From: Bigelowiella natans CCMP2755
Taxonomy: Eukaryota > Cercozoa > Chlorarachniophyceae
DNA: 64,000 nt
Assembly: GCA_000320545.1 (NCBI GenBank)
Contig: ADNK01001740.1
Span: 1 to 64,000, forward strand
Direction: 5' to 3'
Part shown: piece after piece, positions 1-7,758 of the stretch
Position numbering within the stretch: position 1 is the stretch's first letter
Layout of the letters: every line of letters begins with the position of its first letter
Notes under the pieces: generated by a model
Seen by the model: only the letters and a program-made list of their open reading frames with translations
Told to the model about the DNA's origin: nothing
Databases searched by the model: none
Translations under genes and position numbers: made by a program

Positions 1-2
1 AA

Positions 3-908
3 TTCGTTACATTAGCGAATAAACCAGGACCATTTTTACAAAGTTATATAGATGTTGTGTATTTAACTCCTGCTTTAGACCTCAAAGTCAGTCCTGAAAA
101 TATTGTCCCATATATGGAGTTTCCTACATATAGAACTATTGATAGTAATGGTTTTCCTCAAGGGATAAACAACAGTAAAACTATATTATCATCCACCATA
201 ACATTACCAAGTATCCCTGATAGTTTAATTATTGCTGTTAAGAAAACAACATATGATGCGACCGAAAACGAATTCTATTTTCCTATCACAAATTTAAACA
301 TTACCTTTGACAACAGAAGCGGTCTTTTAAACACAATGCCTGTGGATAAATTATACAAGATGAGTTATGATAATGGATTAGAAATTGATTTCCACACCTA
401 TATTGGAAGCAGTAGAAGTAAAGGCAGAAAAATCCACACCAGTGGTGGGTTCGTCATTGCTAAAATGGGTAAAGATATTGAATTAAACCCTTCTCAAGCA
501 CCAGGTGTGATTGGAAACTATACACTACAAATCCAAGCAACCTGTATGAAACCTACAGCAATGGGTGATGTTGCTATTCCAAACCTTCAACTTGTAGTTA
601 TGACCCCTCAATCAGGATTTTTCAAGACTGTAGCAGGTTCTTCTATGATTGTTAAGAACCTTATTACAGAACAGGATGTATTATCAGCACAATTTGGAGG
701 AAGTGATGTTGAAAACAAATTAGTCGGTTCAGGGTTCTTTAGCAGTTTAGCATCTAAAGTTGGGAAAACTGTGAAAAATATTGCCTCTAATCCTAAAGTT
801 CAAGATGCCGTTCTTAAAATGGGAGCAAATGTGCTTAAGAAAAAGATGGGAGGTAAAGCATCTGTAAGTGGTGGTGGAATGAAAAAGAAACTCTCTTCGT
901 TATTATAA
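3..908 (+). CDS. Major capsid protein of Polinton-like virus, C-terminal part
   Basis: The frame is open to the left edge, so the start codon lies outside; 301 residues are visible. It would form the double-jelly-roll capsomer of an icosahedral particle. Supporting family-like patterns are a QSY segment near the left edge, TLPSIPDSL, then NITFDNRSGLL followed by LYKMSYDNG, then GKDIELNPSQAPG leading into GNYTLQIQA. I recall such blocks from Polinton, virophage and Polinton-like capsid proteins; no search was run. The last 60 residues are Gly/Lys-rich with a VGSGFFSSL segment and a basic tail, a common layout for DNA-contacting capsid ends. It is followed after 36 bases by the DUF5754-type gene on the same strand. 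A minor capsid protein is the main alternative. The frame is intact with no internal stops, which suggests a young insertion. Confidence 0.78.
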   Translation, partial: FVTLANKPGPFLQSYIDVVYLTPALDLKVSPENIVPYMEFPTYRTIDSNGFPQGINNSKTILSSTITLPSIPDSLIIAVKKTTYDATENEFYFPITNLNITFDNRSGLLNTMPVDKLYKMSYDNGLEIDFHTYIGSSRSKGRKIHTSGGFVIAKMGKDIELNPSQAPGVIGNYTLQIQATCMKPTAMGDVAIPNLQLVVMTPQSGFFKTVAGSSMIVKNLITEQDVLSAQFGGSDVENKLVGSGFFSSLASKVGKTVKNIASNPKVQDAVLKMGANVLKKKMGGKASVSGGGMKKKLSSLL

Positions 909-944
909 ATTTTATATTATAATATTTTTATTAAACATTATAAT

Positions 945-1256
945 ATGAAAATATATATTAAACTAATGAAATCACCTCTTAAAAATAAGAAGCATAGGAT
1001 GCTCTTTTATGTTGATAAGGGTGGAAGGATAATAAAAGTAAAACACACCGACTTTGGAGATAGTCGGTATAGCGACTTTACGATACATAAAGATGAAAAC
1101 AGAAAAGATAGATACCTGACAAGGCATATGAAGAATGAAGATTGGAGCAAATTCCTGACTGCTGGTTCATTATCTCGTTGGGTCTTGTGGAATAAACCTG
1201 ATTTGAAGGATAGTTTAGAGGACTATGCTGATAAATTTAATCTTATCATACTCTAA
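945..1256 (+). CDS. DUF5754-type small viral protein
   Basis: This 103-residue basic protein has unknown biochemical function. The central pattern GDSRYSDFTIHKD, then RYLTRHMKNEDW, then a C-terminal SRWVLWNKP block matches my memory of the DUF5754 family, which is scattered through large algal DNA viruses and Polinton-like viruses. The length is normal for that family. The start ATG follows an AT-rich gap after the capsid gene, and both genes run in the same direction, so they may be expressed together as late genes. No signal peptide or membrane segment is seen. The family assignment is from motif recall only. Confidence 0.8.
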   Translation: MKIYIKLMKSPLKNKKHRMLFYVDKGGRIIKVKHTDFGDSRYSDFTIHKDENRKDRYLTRHMKNEDWSKFLTAGSLSRWVLWNKPDLKDSLEDYADKFNLIIL

Positions 1257-1371
1257 TATCGTTGGTGGGGTCTAAATCCGTGTTCCTTGCTACTATCTTT
1301 CCTATCGTATATCCTATGGAAAAGATAAGTCCTAATATTAATAACACTACAATCATTTAATAAAGATTAGA

Positions 1372-1581
1372 TTATTTTTCGTCGTCCATCAACATCCTAA
1401 AAGCACTATCAGTTAAATCACCAGTGTCATCAAAGGGTTGTTTCATAATATTTAATTGTATCAACAATTTGCTGTTCTCTTTTATCAGTTTCTTGTTTTG
1501 CTTTATCAATTTGTTTATCTCTTTTCTTAATCTTGTTAATCGTAGTTGTAATTGTAATAGTCTAACTATTTCCAGTAGCAT
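1372..1581 (-). CDS. Small coiled-coil protein of the viral element
   Basis: This 69-residue protein has a leucine/lysine-rich N-terminal half with regular hydrophobic spacing (LRKEINKLIKQNKKLIKEN), predicting a short coiled coil. An acidic tail of about 20 residues follows. It lies between convergent viral genes, 17 bases downstream of the RNR stop on the same strand. I do not recognise a family. Overlapping plus-strand frames lack such structure. A spurious reading frame in AT-rich DNA remains possible. Confidence 0.45.
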   Translation of the reverse strand: MLLEIVRLLQLQLRLTRLRKEINKLIKQNKKLIKENSKLLIQLNIMKQPFDDTGDLTDSAFRMLMDDEK

Positions 1582-1598
1582 CTATAATAATTTAGATA

Positions 1599-2558
1599 TT
1601 AAAAATTGAGGTCTACTTCAAAGATGTCTTCTTTGTTCTCGTTTAATACATTAGCAGATTGGTAGTTGCTTTCTCTACTCTCAAAGAAATTGGTCTTGCC
1701 TTGTAAATCCAGTCTTTCCATCCAGGTCAAAGGATTACTCACATTGTGGATTGTATCATAACCTAATTTGAGTAATATGTTGTCTATTGTGAATTTGATG
1801 TAGTCTAACATCATATCCGCATTCATTCCTAACAATCTAACAGGCAATGCTTGTGTGATGAAGTCTCGCTCAATACATAGTGCCTTATCAAACAACACCG
1901 CTACTTCTGCTTGTGATAGTCTCTTCTCTAACTTATTGTATAGCATAATACTGAAACTATAATGTAGGTTCTCATCTCTGCTGATAAATTCATTAGATAA
2001 AGTTAGACCTTTCAATATACCTTTCTGCTTGAAGTAGTAAATACAAGCAAACGAGGAAGCGAAGAATATGCCTTCAAAGATGACCTGACATATCAATTTA
2101 TGCTGTATGGAGTTGTACAACAAGACCTGTTTCCTACAGAAGTTAATTTTTTGTTCTATGATAGGATTATTCTTTACAGCATTTATTAAATCCTCTTTCT
2201 CTTTTTTATCTTTTATCAAAGTATCTATCTGTAGATTGTATGTTTCTGTGTGTATATTTTCCATTTGCCTTTGAAAGTCGTAGCACATACGAATTTCTAA
2301 TGCCTTAAACTCATCGTATAGATTCCTATTTATCATTTCATTCACTTCAATATCACTATTCGCAAAGAAGATGAGGGTATATTTTAAATACTTTTGTTCG
2401 TCCTGACTTAATTTGGAGAAGTCATCGGCATCATTACTAAAATCTATTTCTTCGGCGGTCCAGTATCCTGCTTGTTGTATCTTGTAGGCATTCCATATGT
2501 CTTTGTGCCTGATTGGAAAAAGAGAAGTTCTGTCAACATCTTTGAGTATACTATTCAT
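1599..2558 (-). CDS. nrdB: Ribonucleoside-diphosphate reductase small subunit (class I, R2)
   Basis: This subunit supplies the diiron-tyrosyl radical that lets the large subunit reduce ribonucleotides to deoxyribonucleotides. The frame runs upstream to 2609, but the ATG at 2558 gives the usual R2 start shortly before DRTSLFPIRHKDIW. Numbered from 2609, every key residue is present: D86 (in FFANSD), E117 and H120 (in MENIHTE), radical Y124, E179 (in FEGIFF), and E213 and H216 (in SRDENLH). The C-terminus ends in DIFEVDLNF, the type of tail that docks to R1. No large subunit is visible here, so it would pair with a host R1 or with a gene off the left edge. The intact active site argues for recent or maintained function. 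A viral R2 would raise dNTP supply during replication. Confidence 0.95.
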   Translation of the reverse strand: MNSILKDVDRTSLFPIRHKDIWNAYKIQQAGYWTAEEIDFSNDADDFSKLSQDEQKYLKYTLIFFANSDIEVNEMINRNLYDEFKALEIRMCYDFQRQMENIHTETYNLQIDTLIKDKKEKEDLINAVKNNPIIEQKINFCRKQVLLYNSIQHKLICQVIFEGIFFASSFACIYYFKQKGILKGLTLSNEFISRDENLHYSFSIMLYNKLEKRLSQAEVAVLFDKALCIERDFITQALPVRLLGMNADMMLDYIKFTIDNILLKLGYDTIHNVSNPLTWMERLDLQGKTNFFESRESNYQSANVLNENKEDIFEVDLNF

Positions 2559-2658
2559 ATATATTATACTATATATTTTTATATTTAATTTAATATTGTG
2601 TTTCAACACCTTGGAGAGGGTTGAATGTGTTGAAAATGAAATTTGGAATAAATATATA

Positions 2659-2835
2659 TTAACAATTTATTATTGACATATTACATATATTCTTCTTAAT
2701 CAATAAGATAGCATCGTCTTTGCTTTCCATCTTCCACACTGACCTGTCATAAACCACAACAGCATCATCATTCCTGTATGTCGTGAAATTGTCCGGGAGC
2801 AAATTCACGATTAACTCATATATTAACTTTATCAT
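2659..2835 (-). CDS. Small hypothetical viral protein (58 aa)
   Basis: A 58-codon frame starts MIKLIYELIVNLLPDNFTTY and ends MSIINC. It fills the gap between RNR and the next small gene, on the same strand as both. The middle is hydrophilic and contains VVVYDRSVWKME. I recognise no family. Tight packing and the AT-rich gap upstream favour a real gene, but the short length keeps confidence low. Confidence 0.4.
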   Translation of the reverse strand: MIKLIYELIVNLLPDNFTTYRNDDAVVVYDRSVWKMESKDDAILLIKKNICNMSIINC

Positions 2836-2839
2836 ATTC

Positions 2840-3034
2840 CTATATTATTAATTTACATATTTTTTTTTTAAAATTTAATTTGTTGATGAACTTAAGTTTA
2901 GGACTATTGTTAAGTCTGCGGAAATTGTGAGTTAAACACACTAAATAACTTTGATGTAGGTATTCATCTATCATACTTATTATTCCTTTGCTTAATCCCT
3001 TGTGTATGAGTATTCGTTCTATTTCTTTATCCAT
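2840..3034 (-). CDS. Small hypothetical viral protein (64 aa)
   Basis: This 64-residue basic protein begins MDKEIERILIHKGLSKGIIS and ends with a lysine-rich segment. It is divergent from the integrase; the two starts are 42 bases apart, separated by AT-rich DNA that probably holds both promoters. It may form a minus-strand series with the 58-residue frame and RNR downstream. No family is recognised. Confidence 0.45.
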   Translation of the reverse strand: MDKEIERILIHKGLSKGIISMIDEYLHQSYLVCLTHNFRRLNNSPKLKFINKLNFKKKICKLII

Positions 3035-3076
3035 TAAAATAAACTACATATATTTTATATCTCACATTATGTATAT

Positions 3077-4177
3077 ATGGACGAGAAAGAACCTTATAGT
3101 AGTGAAAGCAGTAGTGATGATGATGATACTGATACTGAAACTGAAATGCCTAAAAAGAAAATAGTGAAAAAGATAGTCAAACGGAAAAAGATAGTCAAAC
3201 GAAAGAAGAAACCAACCATACTGGGAAGTTTAATCGGCAAGAAGAGTAAGGATTTAGTAGATGAATTGACCAGGGAGAAAAAGCAAGACCCTGAAGTAAA
3301 AGCAACCCACAACGATGCCTATGGGTATCCAGGTAAGCGAGGACAGATGGACTTGCTCTATCTACCTAATGATAGTGGGTTTAGATATTTATTAGTAGCA
3401 GTAGATAATCATACTAAACAAACTGATGCTATACCTCTACGATACAGAACTGCTGAAGCGGTGAGAAAAGCAATAGACAAGGTGTATTACGAGAACAAGG
3501 TATTAAAACCGCCGAAAATCCTACAGGTAGATGCTGGTAGTGAGTTTAAAAAAGGATTGGATGGGTATTTGAGAGAGAAAGGTATATATTTACGAAGAGC
3601 AGGTGTTGCTAGGCATAGTCAACAGGCAAATGTGGAAGCACGAAATAAGAGTATCGGTAGTATCATCATTAAAACTCAGTTGGTAAAAGAATTAGAGAAC
3701 GATAAAGTAAGTAAGCAGTGGTTAAAGTTATTACCTGACATATTGAAGAAGTTGAACGAGAATGCTAAGGTGAAGAAGTTGAAGCAGACAGGAGAAGTTC
3801 CTTGTAAGGAGGGAGGCGATTGTGATTTGTACGAGGTCGGCAGGAAGGTGAGATACAAATTGGATTATCCTGTGAATTTCAAAGGAGAGAAACAAATAGG
3901 CAATTTTAGGGAAGGCGACATAAGATATTCGTTGAAACCGCATAAAATTGAAAACATATTATTATTACCTGACCGACCAGTAAGATATATTTTGGAAGGT
4001 GTTTTAGACAAAACTTTCAGCAAGAATCAACTGAAACCTGCTGAAAACGAAATAGTTAAAAAAGCAATTGAGAAAAAAACACCGAAACCGAGGGAGAAGT
4101 GGACCGATGAACCTGTTGAAATACGGACAAGTAAGCGAAAAAGAAAGCAAGTTGATAGGGGATTCTTTGTTAGTTAA
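3077..4177 (+). CDS. Retroviral-type (rve) integrase of the viral element, DD35E
   Basis: This enzyme would insert the element's linear DNA into host chromosomes by DDE strand transfer. Catalytic residues are D92 (GQMDLLYLP), D152 (LQVDAGSEF) and E187 (QQANVEARN); the last two are 35 apart, the classic DD35E spacing. Residues 1-24 are Ser/Asp/Glu-rich, and residues 25-46 carry repeated KKIVKRKK blocks that look like a nuclear localisation or DNA-binding segment. I see no N-terminal HHCC zinc domain. The C-terminal third (about 245-340) is beta-rich and may be the SH3/chromodomain-like end seen in Polinton integrases. Length is normal for Polintons. The frame is intact. Gene position near one element end agrees with Polinton layouts. 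Confidence 0.92.
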   Translation: MDEKEPYSSESSSDDDDTDTETEMPKKKIVKKIVKRKKIVKRKKKPTILGSLIGKKSKDLVDELTREKKQDPEVKATHNDAYGYPGKRGQMDLLYLPNDSGFRYLLVAVDNHTKQTDAIPLRYRTAEAVRKAIDKVYYENKVLKPPKILQVDAGSEFKKGLDGYLREKGIYLRRAGVARHSQQANVEARNKSIGSIIIKTQLVKELENDKVSKQWLKLLPDILKKLNENAKVKKLKQTGEVPCKEGGDCDLYEVGRKVRYKLDYPVNFKGEKQIGNFREGDIRYSLKPHKIENILLLPDRPVRYILEGVLDKTFSKNQLKPAENEIVKKAIEKKTPKPREKWTDEPVEIRTSKRKRKQVDRGFFVS

Positions 4178-4315
4178 GTTGGATGTATTTTTTGGAAAAC
4201 AGACTCTGGAGACTCTCCACACCTATGACTAAATCAGGTTCCACACACCCTTGCGAATTACCAGTGAAGGTTGTGTCTATGTGTAGACTGGTGACATCAA
4301 GCAACAGGAAGGACA

Positions 4316-5527
4316 ATGTCTGTGTCACAATTCTTGGGAAAAGATGATTGGAAAGTGAGTGTTCAAGATGGTGGAACTTACTTGGTTTCTGGGAACCAAA
4401 CGAGCAACAAAGACAAGATTGTGAGCGAGAAAGTGAAGCAACTGGAAAATCATCTGAAGGGTTGGAAAGGAAATTTGAAACACGAGTTGAAGAAGCGAGA
4501 GGAAGATGTGTCCAAATGTGAGACTCAATTGAGGAAACTGGAGAATGAAATTGAAAAGGGAGACAGCGATGAAGGGGAGGATGACGAAGGGTTGGATGGT
4601 GAGTGCGAGAAGCGAGACATAATCCGTGAAATTATGACCCAGCGAGACATTTTGGAAAAACATCGCAAGAAAATCAAGGAAATCATTAGGAATGTTCTGA
4701 GCATTGGAAATGACCAGAAGAGTTTGAAAGTCGATTACAAACTTACGACGGAGCAGTATGTTTTCAAGCATAATGACACAAAATTTGTGCTGAAATACAA
4801 ATTCAACGATGGGAAAATATCAGTTGTGTCTCAGTTGGGCGATGAAAGTGTTATGGTAGAAGGGGTATCCTTCACAGGGCACAGTCTTTCCTCCTTGCGA
4901 AAGTGTGGGGACAAAGCAACTATAACTGCGGTCGCCCAAGCGGAAATTCAGTTGTCGGATTCTATTCAAACTCTGTATAACAAGACCACTGAAGAAATCG
5001 CACGACTCAGAAATGAATATGAGAAGGCAGACATCAACGACGAAGGAAGAAAGCACAATCTAATCGCTGAGGAACTCAAAAGGAAGCGATTGCTAGGCAG
5101 GATGAAAAAAGGAAAGCATAAAGCTGAGATGCTGGTGAGTGCCTATGTCGTCGAGAGACTGGACGACCTCACAGTGGAGAAATCGGTGGACATCGACATT
5201 CTTCAACTACTCGTAGAGCGGGAGCGACAACGAAAATTACTGGAGATGAAGGGGTGGACGAAAATCCCTGATATGAATACTTTGAGAATTGGTTTGGGTG
5301 TGGCTGTTGGGGATGGCAAACTGTTTGCTGTTGGTGGGAGGTATGATGGTAGTGCTCTCAAATCAGGGGAGTATCTGGATTTGAAGAAAATGGATGCGGG
5401 GTGGACGAAAATTCCTGATATGAATACTTGGAGGAGTAGTTTGGGTGTGGCCGTTGGGGATGGCAAACTGTTTGCTGTTGGTGGGTATGGTGATAAATCT
5501 GGGGAGTATCTTCGCATCGCTATGTAG
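4316..5527 (+). CDS. Coiled-coil protein with two C-terminal kelch-type repeats
   Basis: This 403-residue protein has charged coiled-coil stretches at about 40-120 and 215-270, with an acidic patch DSDEGEDDEGLDGE between. Two kelch-like units follow near the C-terminus. Each starts WTKIPDMNT and contains VAVGDGKLFAVGG; they are 49 residues apart. The two units are almost identical at DNA level (5251-5338 and 5398-5485), so the second is a recent duplication. Two units cannot close a beta-propeller, so the protein is truncated, oligomerises, or belongs to an expanding family. It is visibly less AT-rich than the neighbouring viral genes. Similar short strings, TGTAGACTG, occur just upstream (about 4280) and at the stop codon (about 5523). 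Host-derived cargo is likely but unproven. Confidence 0.7.
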   Translation: MSVSQFLGKDDWKVSVQDGGTYLVSGNQTSNKDKIVSEKVKQLENHLKGWKGNLKHELKKREEDVSKCETQLRKLENEIEKGDSDEGEDDEGLDGECEKRDIIREIMTQRDILEKHRKKIKEIIRNVLSIGNDQKSLKVDYKLTTEQYVFKHNDTKFVLKYKFNDGKISVVSQLGDESVMVEGVSFTGHSLSSLRKCGDKATITAVAQAEIQLSDSIQTLYNKTTEEIARLRNEYEKADINDEGRKHNLIAEELKRKRLLGRMKKGKHKAEMLVSAYVVERLDDLTVEKSVDIDILQLLVERERQRKLLEMKGWTKIPDMNTLRIGLGVAVGDGKLFAVGGRYDGSALKSGEYLDLKKMDAGWTKIPDMNTWRSSLGVAVGDGKLFAVGGYGDKSGEYLRIAM

Positions 5528-5571
5528 ACTGCTTCCGCACACACATTGGGTTCTGTCTGGAGAAAATATGG

Positions 5572-5790
5572 TTATTTATAGCCATCTACAACTTCGCTCA
5601 TTAGACAAATGTGGACTTCCATCAGTTTATCTCTCAGTTTGCGATAGAATTCAGGATTCAGTTCGGCTTTTAGTTCATCTATTACGAGGACGATTTCACT
5701 AAGTTTATAGTCAACATCATAGATTTTATCTGCTGTGCTACTTTTATTTACTTGATTAATATTACTCATATTAATCTTATAGTGAGACAA
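5572..5790 (-). CDS. Small hypothetical protein (72 aa)
   Basis: A 72-residue frame with an alternative ATG seven codons in (MSNINQ). It is hydrophilic and mostly helical in character, including KLSEIVLVIDELKAELNPEF. Its base composition matches the viral genes rather than the kelch gene. It is convergent with the kelch gene, with a 44-base gap. No family is recognised. Confidence 0.4.
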   Translation of the reverse strand: MSHYKINMSNINQVNKSSTADKIYDVDYKLSEIVLVIDELKAELNPEFYRKLRDKLMEVHICLMSEVVDGYK

Positions 5791-5877
5791 TTCTTTAAAT
5801 AGAAATCATAGTTGGATGTTTTGTAAAACTGGAATCCTTTTGCTAATAGCATATATTGTTAAGTATGTATGTTGTAG

Positions 5878-5978
5878 CAGTCGCATATCTATTAGTATAT
5901 TGCTTTGTAATGGCAGTCGCATATGTATTAGCACGGCATATCGCTTCGTAATAGCAGTCGCATATAAGCAGTCGCATA
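5878..5978. repeat. Cluster of CAGTCGCATA repeats (four copies)
   Basis: The 10-mer CAGTCGCATA occurs at 5878, 5914, 5955 and 5969. Two further copies lie at 6884 and 7130 inside the 259-bp tandem repeat. Spacing in the cluster is 36, 41 and 14 bases. All copies lie in the last 1.4 kb of the viral element. They may be binding sites for an element protein near the terminus, or remnants of a longer repeat. Confidence 0.75.
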
Positions 5979-6008
5979 AATGAATATCATACAAATTTGA
6001 TACGATAT

Positions 6009-6236
6009 TTATTTATTTTGTAAAAACTTGTGGTAAAATATGTCCTTGTAGGTACATGTACACCATTTGAATGTTAATTGTTTGTTTTGTAGGTAGGAAC
6101 ACATATTGTATGTTCTACTTTGTTGATGATGTGTGTTGTTGTCTGTTTTCAAACATTTCTTGGTTCTTTGATGTCTTCGTAAATGCTTTTTGGTTATAGC
6201 ACAATTACAGAACTCACAATTTGCCTTTTGTTTCAT
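6009..6236 (-). CDS. Zinc-finger segment, probably the displaced C-terminus of the repeat protein upstream
   Basis: This 75-residue frame carries a C2HC-like finger, CEFCNCAITKKHLRRHQ followed by RTKKC, with C7, C10, H22 and C28. In giant-virus and Polinton-like virus proteins, arrays of YRExNKEKI repeats typically end in just such a finger. Here the finger lies in a different frame from the repeats at 6214-6609, and the two frames overlap by 23 bases. A single indel between repeats and finger, or a programmed shift, would explain this. The tail after the finger shows no recognisable domain. Confidence 0.55.
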   Translation of the reverse strand: MKQKANCEFCNCAITKKHLRRHQRTKKCLKTDNNTHHQQSRTYNMCSYLQNKQLTFKWCTCTYKDIFYHKFLQNK

Positions 6237-6609
6237 TTCTTCCTAACATTTTTTCTTTGTTTGCTTCTCTATATTTTTTGTTGTATTGTTTTATTTTTTC
6301 TTTGTTCGCTTCTCTGTATTCTTTCTTTTGTTGATTTATTTTTTCTTTGTTTGCTTCTCTGTAGTTTTTGCTGTATTGTTTCATTTTTTCTTTGTTCTTC
6401 ATTCTATATATTTTGGTCGCTATTCTCATTTCTTCTTTTAACAATTTATATAACTTTCTTCTATCATTTTTAATTTTTCCCTCCAAAGCACAACCTTTTT
6501 CCATACTGATATACTCCTCTTTCAAACTATTTCTCATTTTAGCGACATCAAGTTGTATTATTTTTATGTTTTTTCTTATTTTTAATAATTCATTTTTTAA
6601 CTCTTCCAT
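6214..6609 (-). CDS. YREANKEK-repeat protein of the viral element, probably frameshifted
   Basis: This 131-residue, lysine-rich helical protein starts MEELKNELLKIRKNIK. Its C-terminal half has about four 14-15-residue units: YRMKNKEKMKQYSKN, YREANKEKINQQKKE, YREANKEKIKQYNKK and YREANKEKM. Such arrays are common in giant viruses and Polinton-like viruses, usually followed by a short zinc finger. Here the frame stops just after the last unit, and a finger is readable in another frame (6009-6236). The N-terminal half is coiled-coil-like. Its molecular role is unknown; nucleic-acid binding is a reasonable guess from the associated finger. Confidence 0.6.
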   Translation of the reverse strand: MEELKNELLKIRKNIKIIQLDVAKMRNSLKEEYISMEKGCALEGKIKNDRRKLYKLLKEEMRIATKIYRMKNKEKMKQYSKNYREANKEKINQQKKEYREANKEKIKQYNKKYREANKEKMLGRNETKGKL

Positions 6610-6716
6610 TTAATGTTATAATATTCAATTCTTTATATCGTTTTCCTCTTCATTTTTAATTTCAACCCCACACAAATTAGTGCTTTCTTTTACCTCCTTC
6701 ATTTTATAATTAATGA

Positions 6717-6750
6717 GGGCTTCTGGGGCTTTTCAAAAACCAAACTTTTT

Positions 6751-6788
<38 letters not shown>

Positions 6789-7155
6789 TACTTACATACT
6801 TTATATATATAACCCCCGCCCCCTGAAAACATACCCAGATAAAACATAAGTATAATAATGTAATATGATACAGCATAATGATACAGTCGCATAATGTTGT
6901 CGCATAACATAGTCGCATATCGCTTCGCACCGCACAGCACATAGCACATAGCACGGCACGGCACATAATTAAGGGGGGAATGTGGGGCATTACAAAAACC
7001 AAACTTTTTATAATATATATATATATATATTAAAATACTTACATACTTTATATATACTGCCCCCGCCCTCAAAAAATGCCCCCTGGGAAACATAAGTATA
7101 ATGATGTAATATGATACAGCATAATGATACAGTCGCATAATGCTGTCGCATCGCT
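6717..7155. repeat. 259-bp direct tandem repeat at the right end of the viral element
   Basis: Two diverged copies lie head to tail, for example CAAAAACCAAACTTTTT at 6734 and 6993 (offset 259). Each copy has, in order, that string, an (AT)n tract, TTAAAATACTTACATACTTT, a C-rich block, a run of GATACAGCATAATGATACAG, and a final TCGCAT motif. Long reading frames here are artefacts of the repeat. The position at the sharp change from viral to host composition suggests a terminal or subterminal repeat of the element. Confidence 0.85.
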
Positions 7156-7165
7156 TTGCGAGCAG

Positions 7166-7204
7166 GTGGGCTCTGCCCACATCGCAGATACCGCCATTGG
7201 CGGT
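7166..7204. other. Two perfect hairpins at the element/host boundary
   Basis: GTGGGC (7166-7171) pairs with GCCCAC (7175-7180) across the loop TCT. ACCGCC (7190-7195) pairs with GGCGGT (7199-7204) across the loop ATT. Both have six-base-pair GC-rich stems in otherwise AT-rich DNA and sit where viral-like composition ends. They could be part of the terminal structure of the element or transcription-terminator-like; neither is proven. Confidence 0.6.
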
Positions 7205-7724
7205 TATAATAATTATTATTATTATTACTTACACATCACACACGCTTGTCCTTTCTTTTCGCCTTGTTAAGGCATTACAGTCAATGCATGTACGCGGCGA
7301 TGCTGTGAAAGTGCGAGCTGTGTTGGCGCATTGTTATACACGAGATCGACACGTAGCCGGCGAATTTTGCAGGACAGCAAAATGCAGACACGCTAGCACG
7401 CACGCTTGACGCAGGTGAACTCCATGTGTGCACTTGTACTGCTACAAACATGAAATGCCCAGCTTGCCACATGGATGACCGGACATCACCGTGCAGGCCA
7501 CAAGCAAGCATGCATGTAGCATGGTGGCACACAGCAGTGTGCATGAAATCTGCAGTACATCTCTAGAGCTGGCAAACGGCACGCCCCTCAGACCTGGACA
7601 ACGTCGTCGTTGATCATGTCAGCGTGTAGGTTTGTTGTCGCAAATGACACATGCTGTGTCTGTCACGAAGGTACACGTGCATTTGTGAAAGAGAACATGT
7701 GTAGCAAAAAGCACACGTGAACAT

Positions 7725-7758
<34 letters not shown>

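Noticed and set aside
6733-7180. Minus-strand frames of 89 and 143 codons
   Set aside because: They are read-through of the 259-bp tandem repeat with Ile/Tyr-rich (AT)n translation and no domain.
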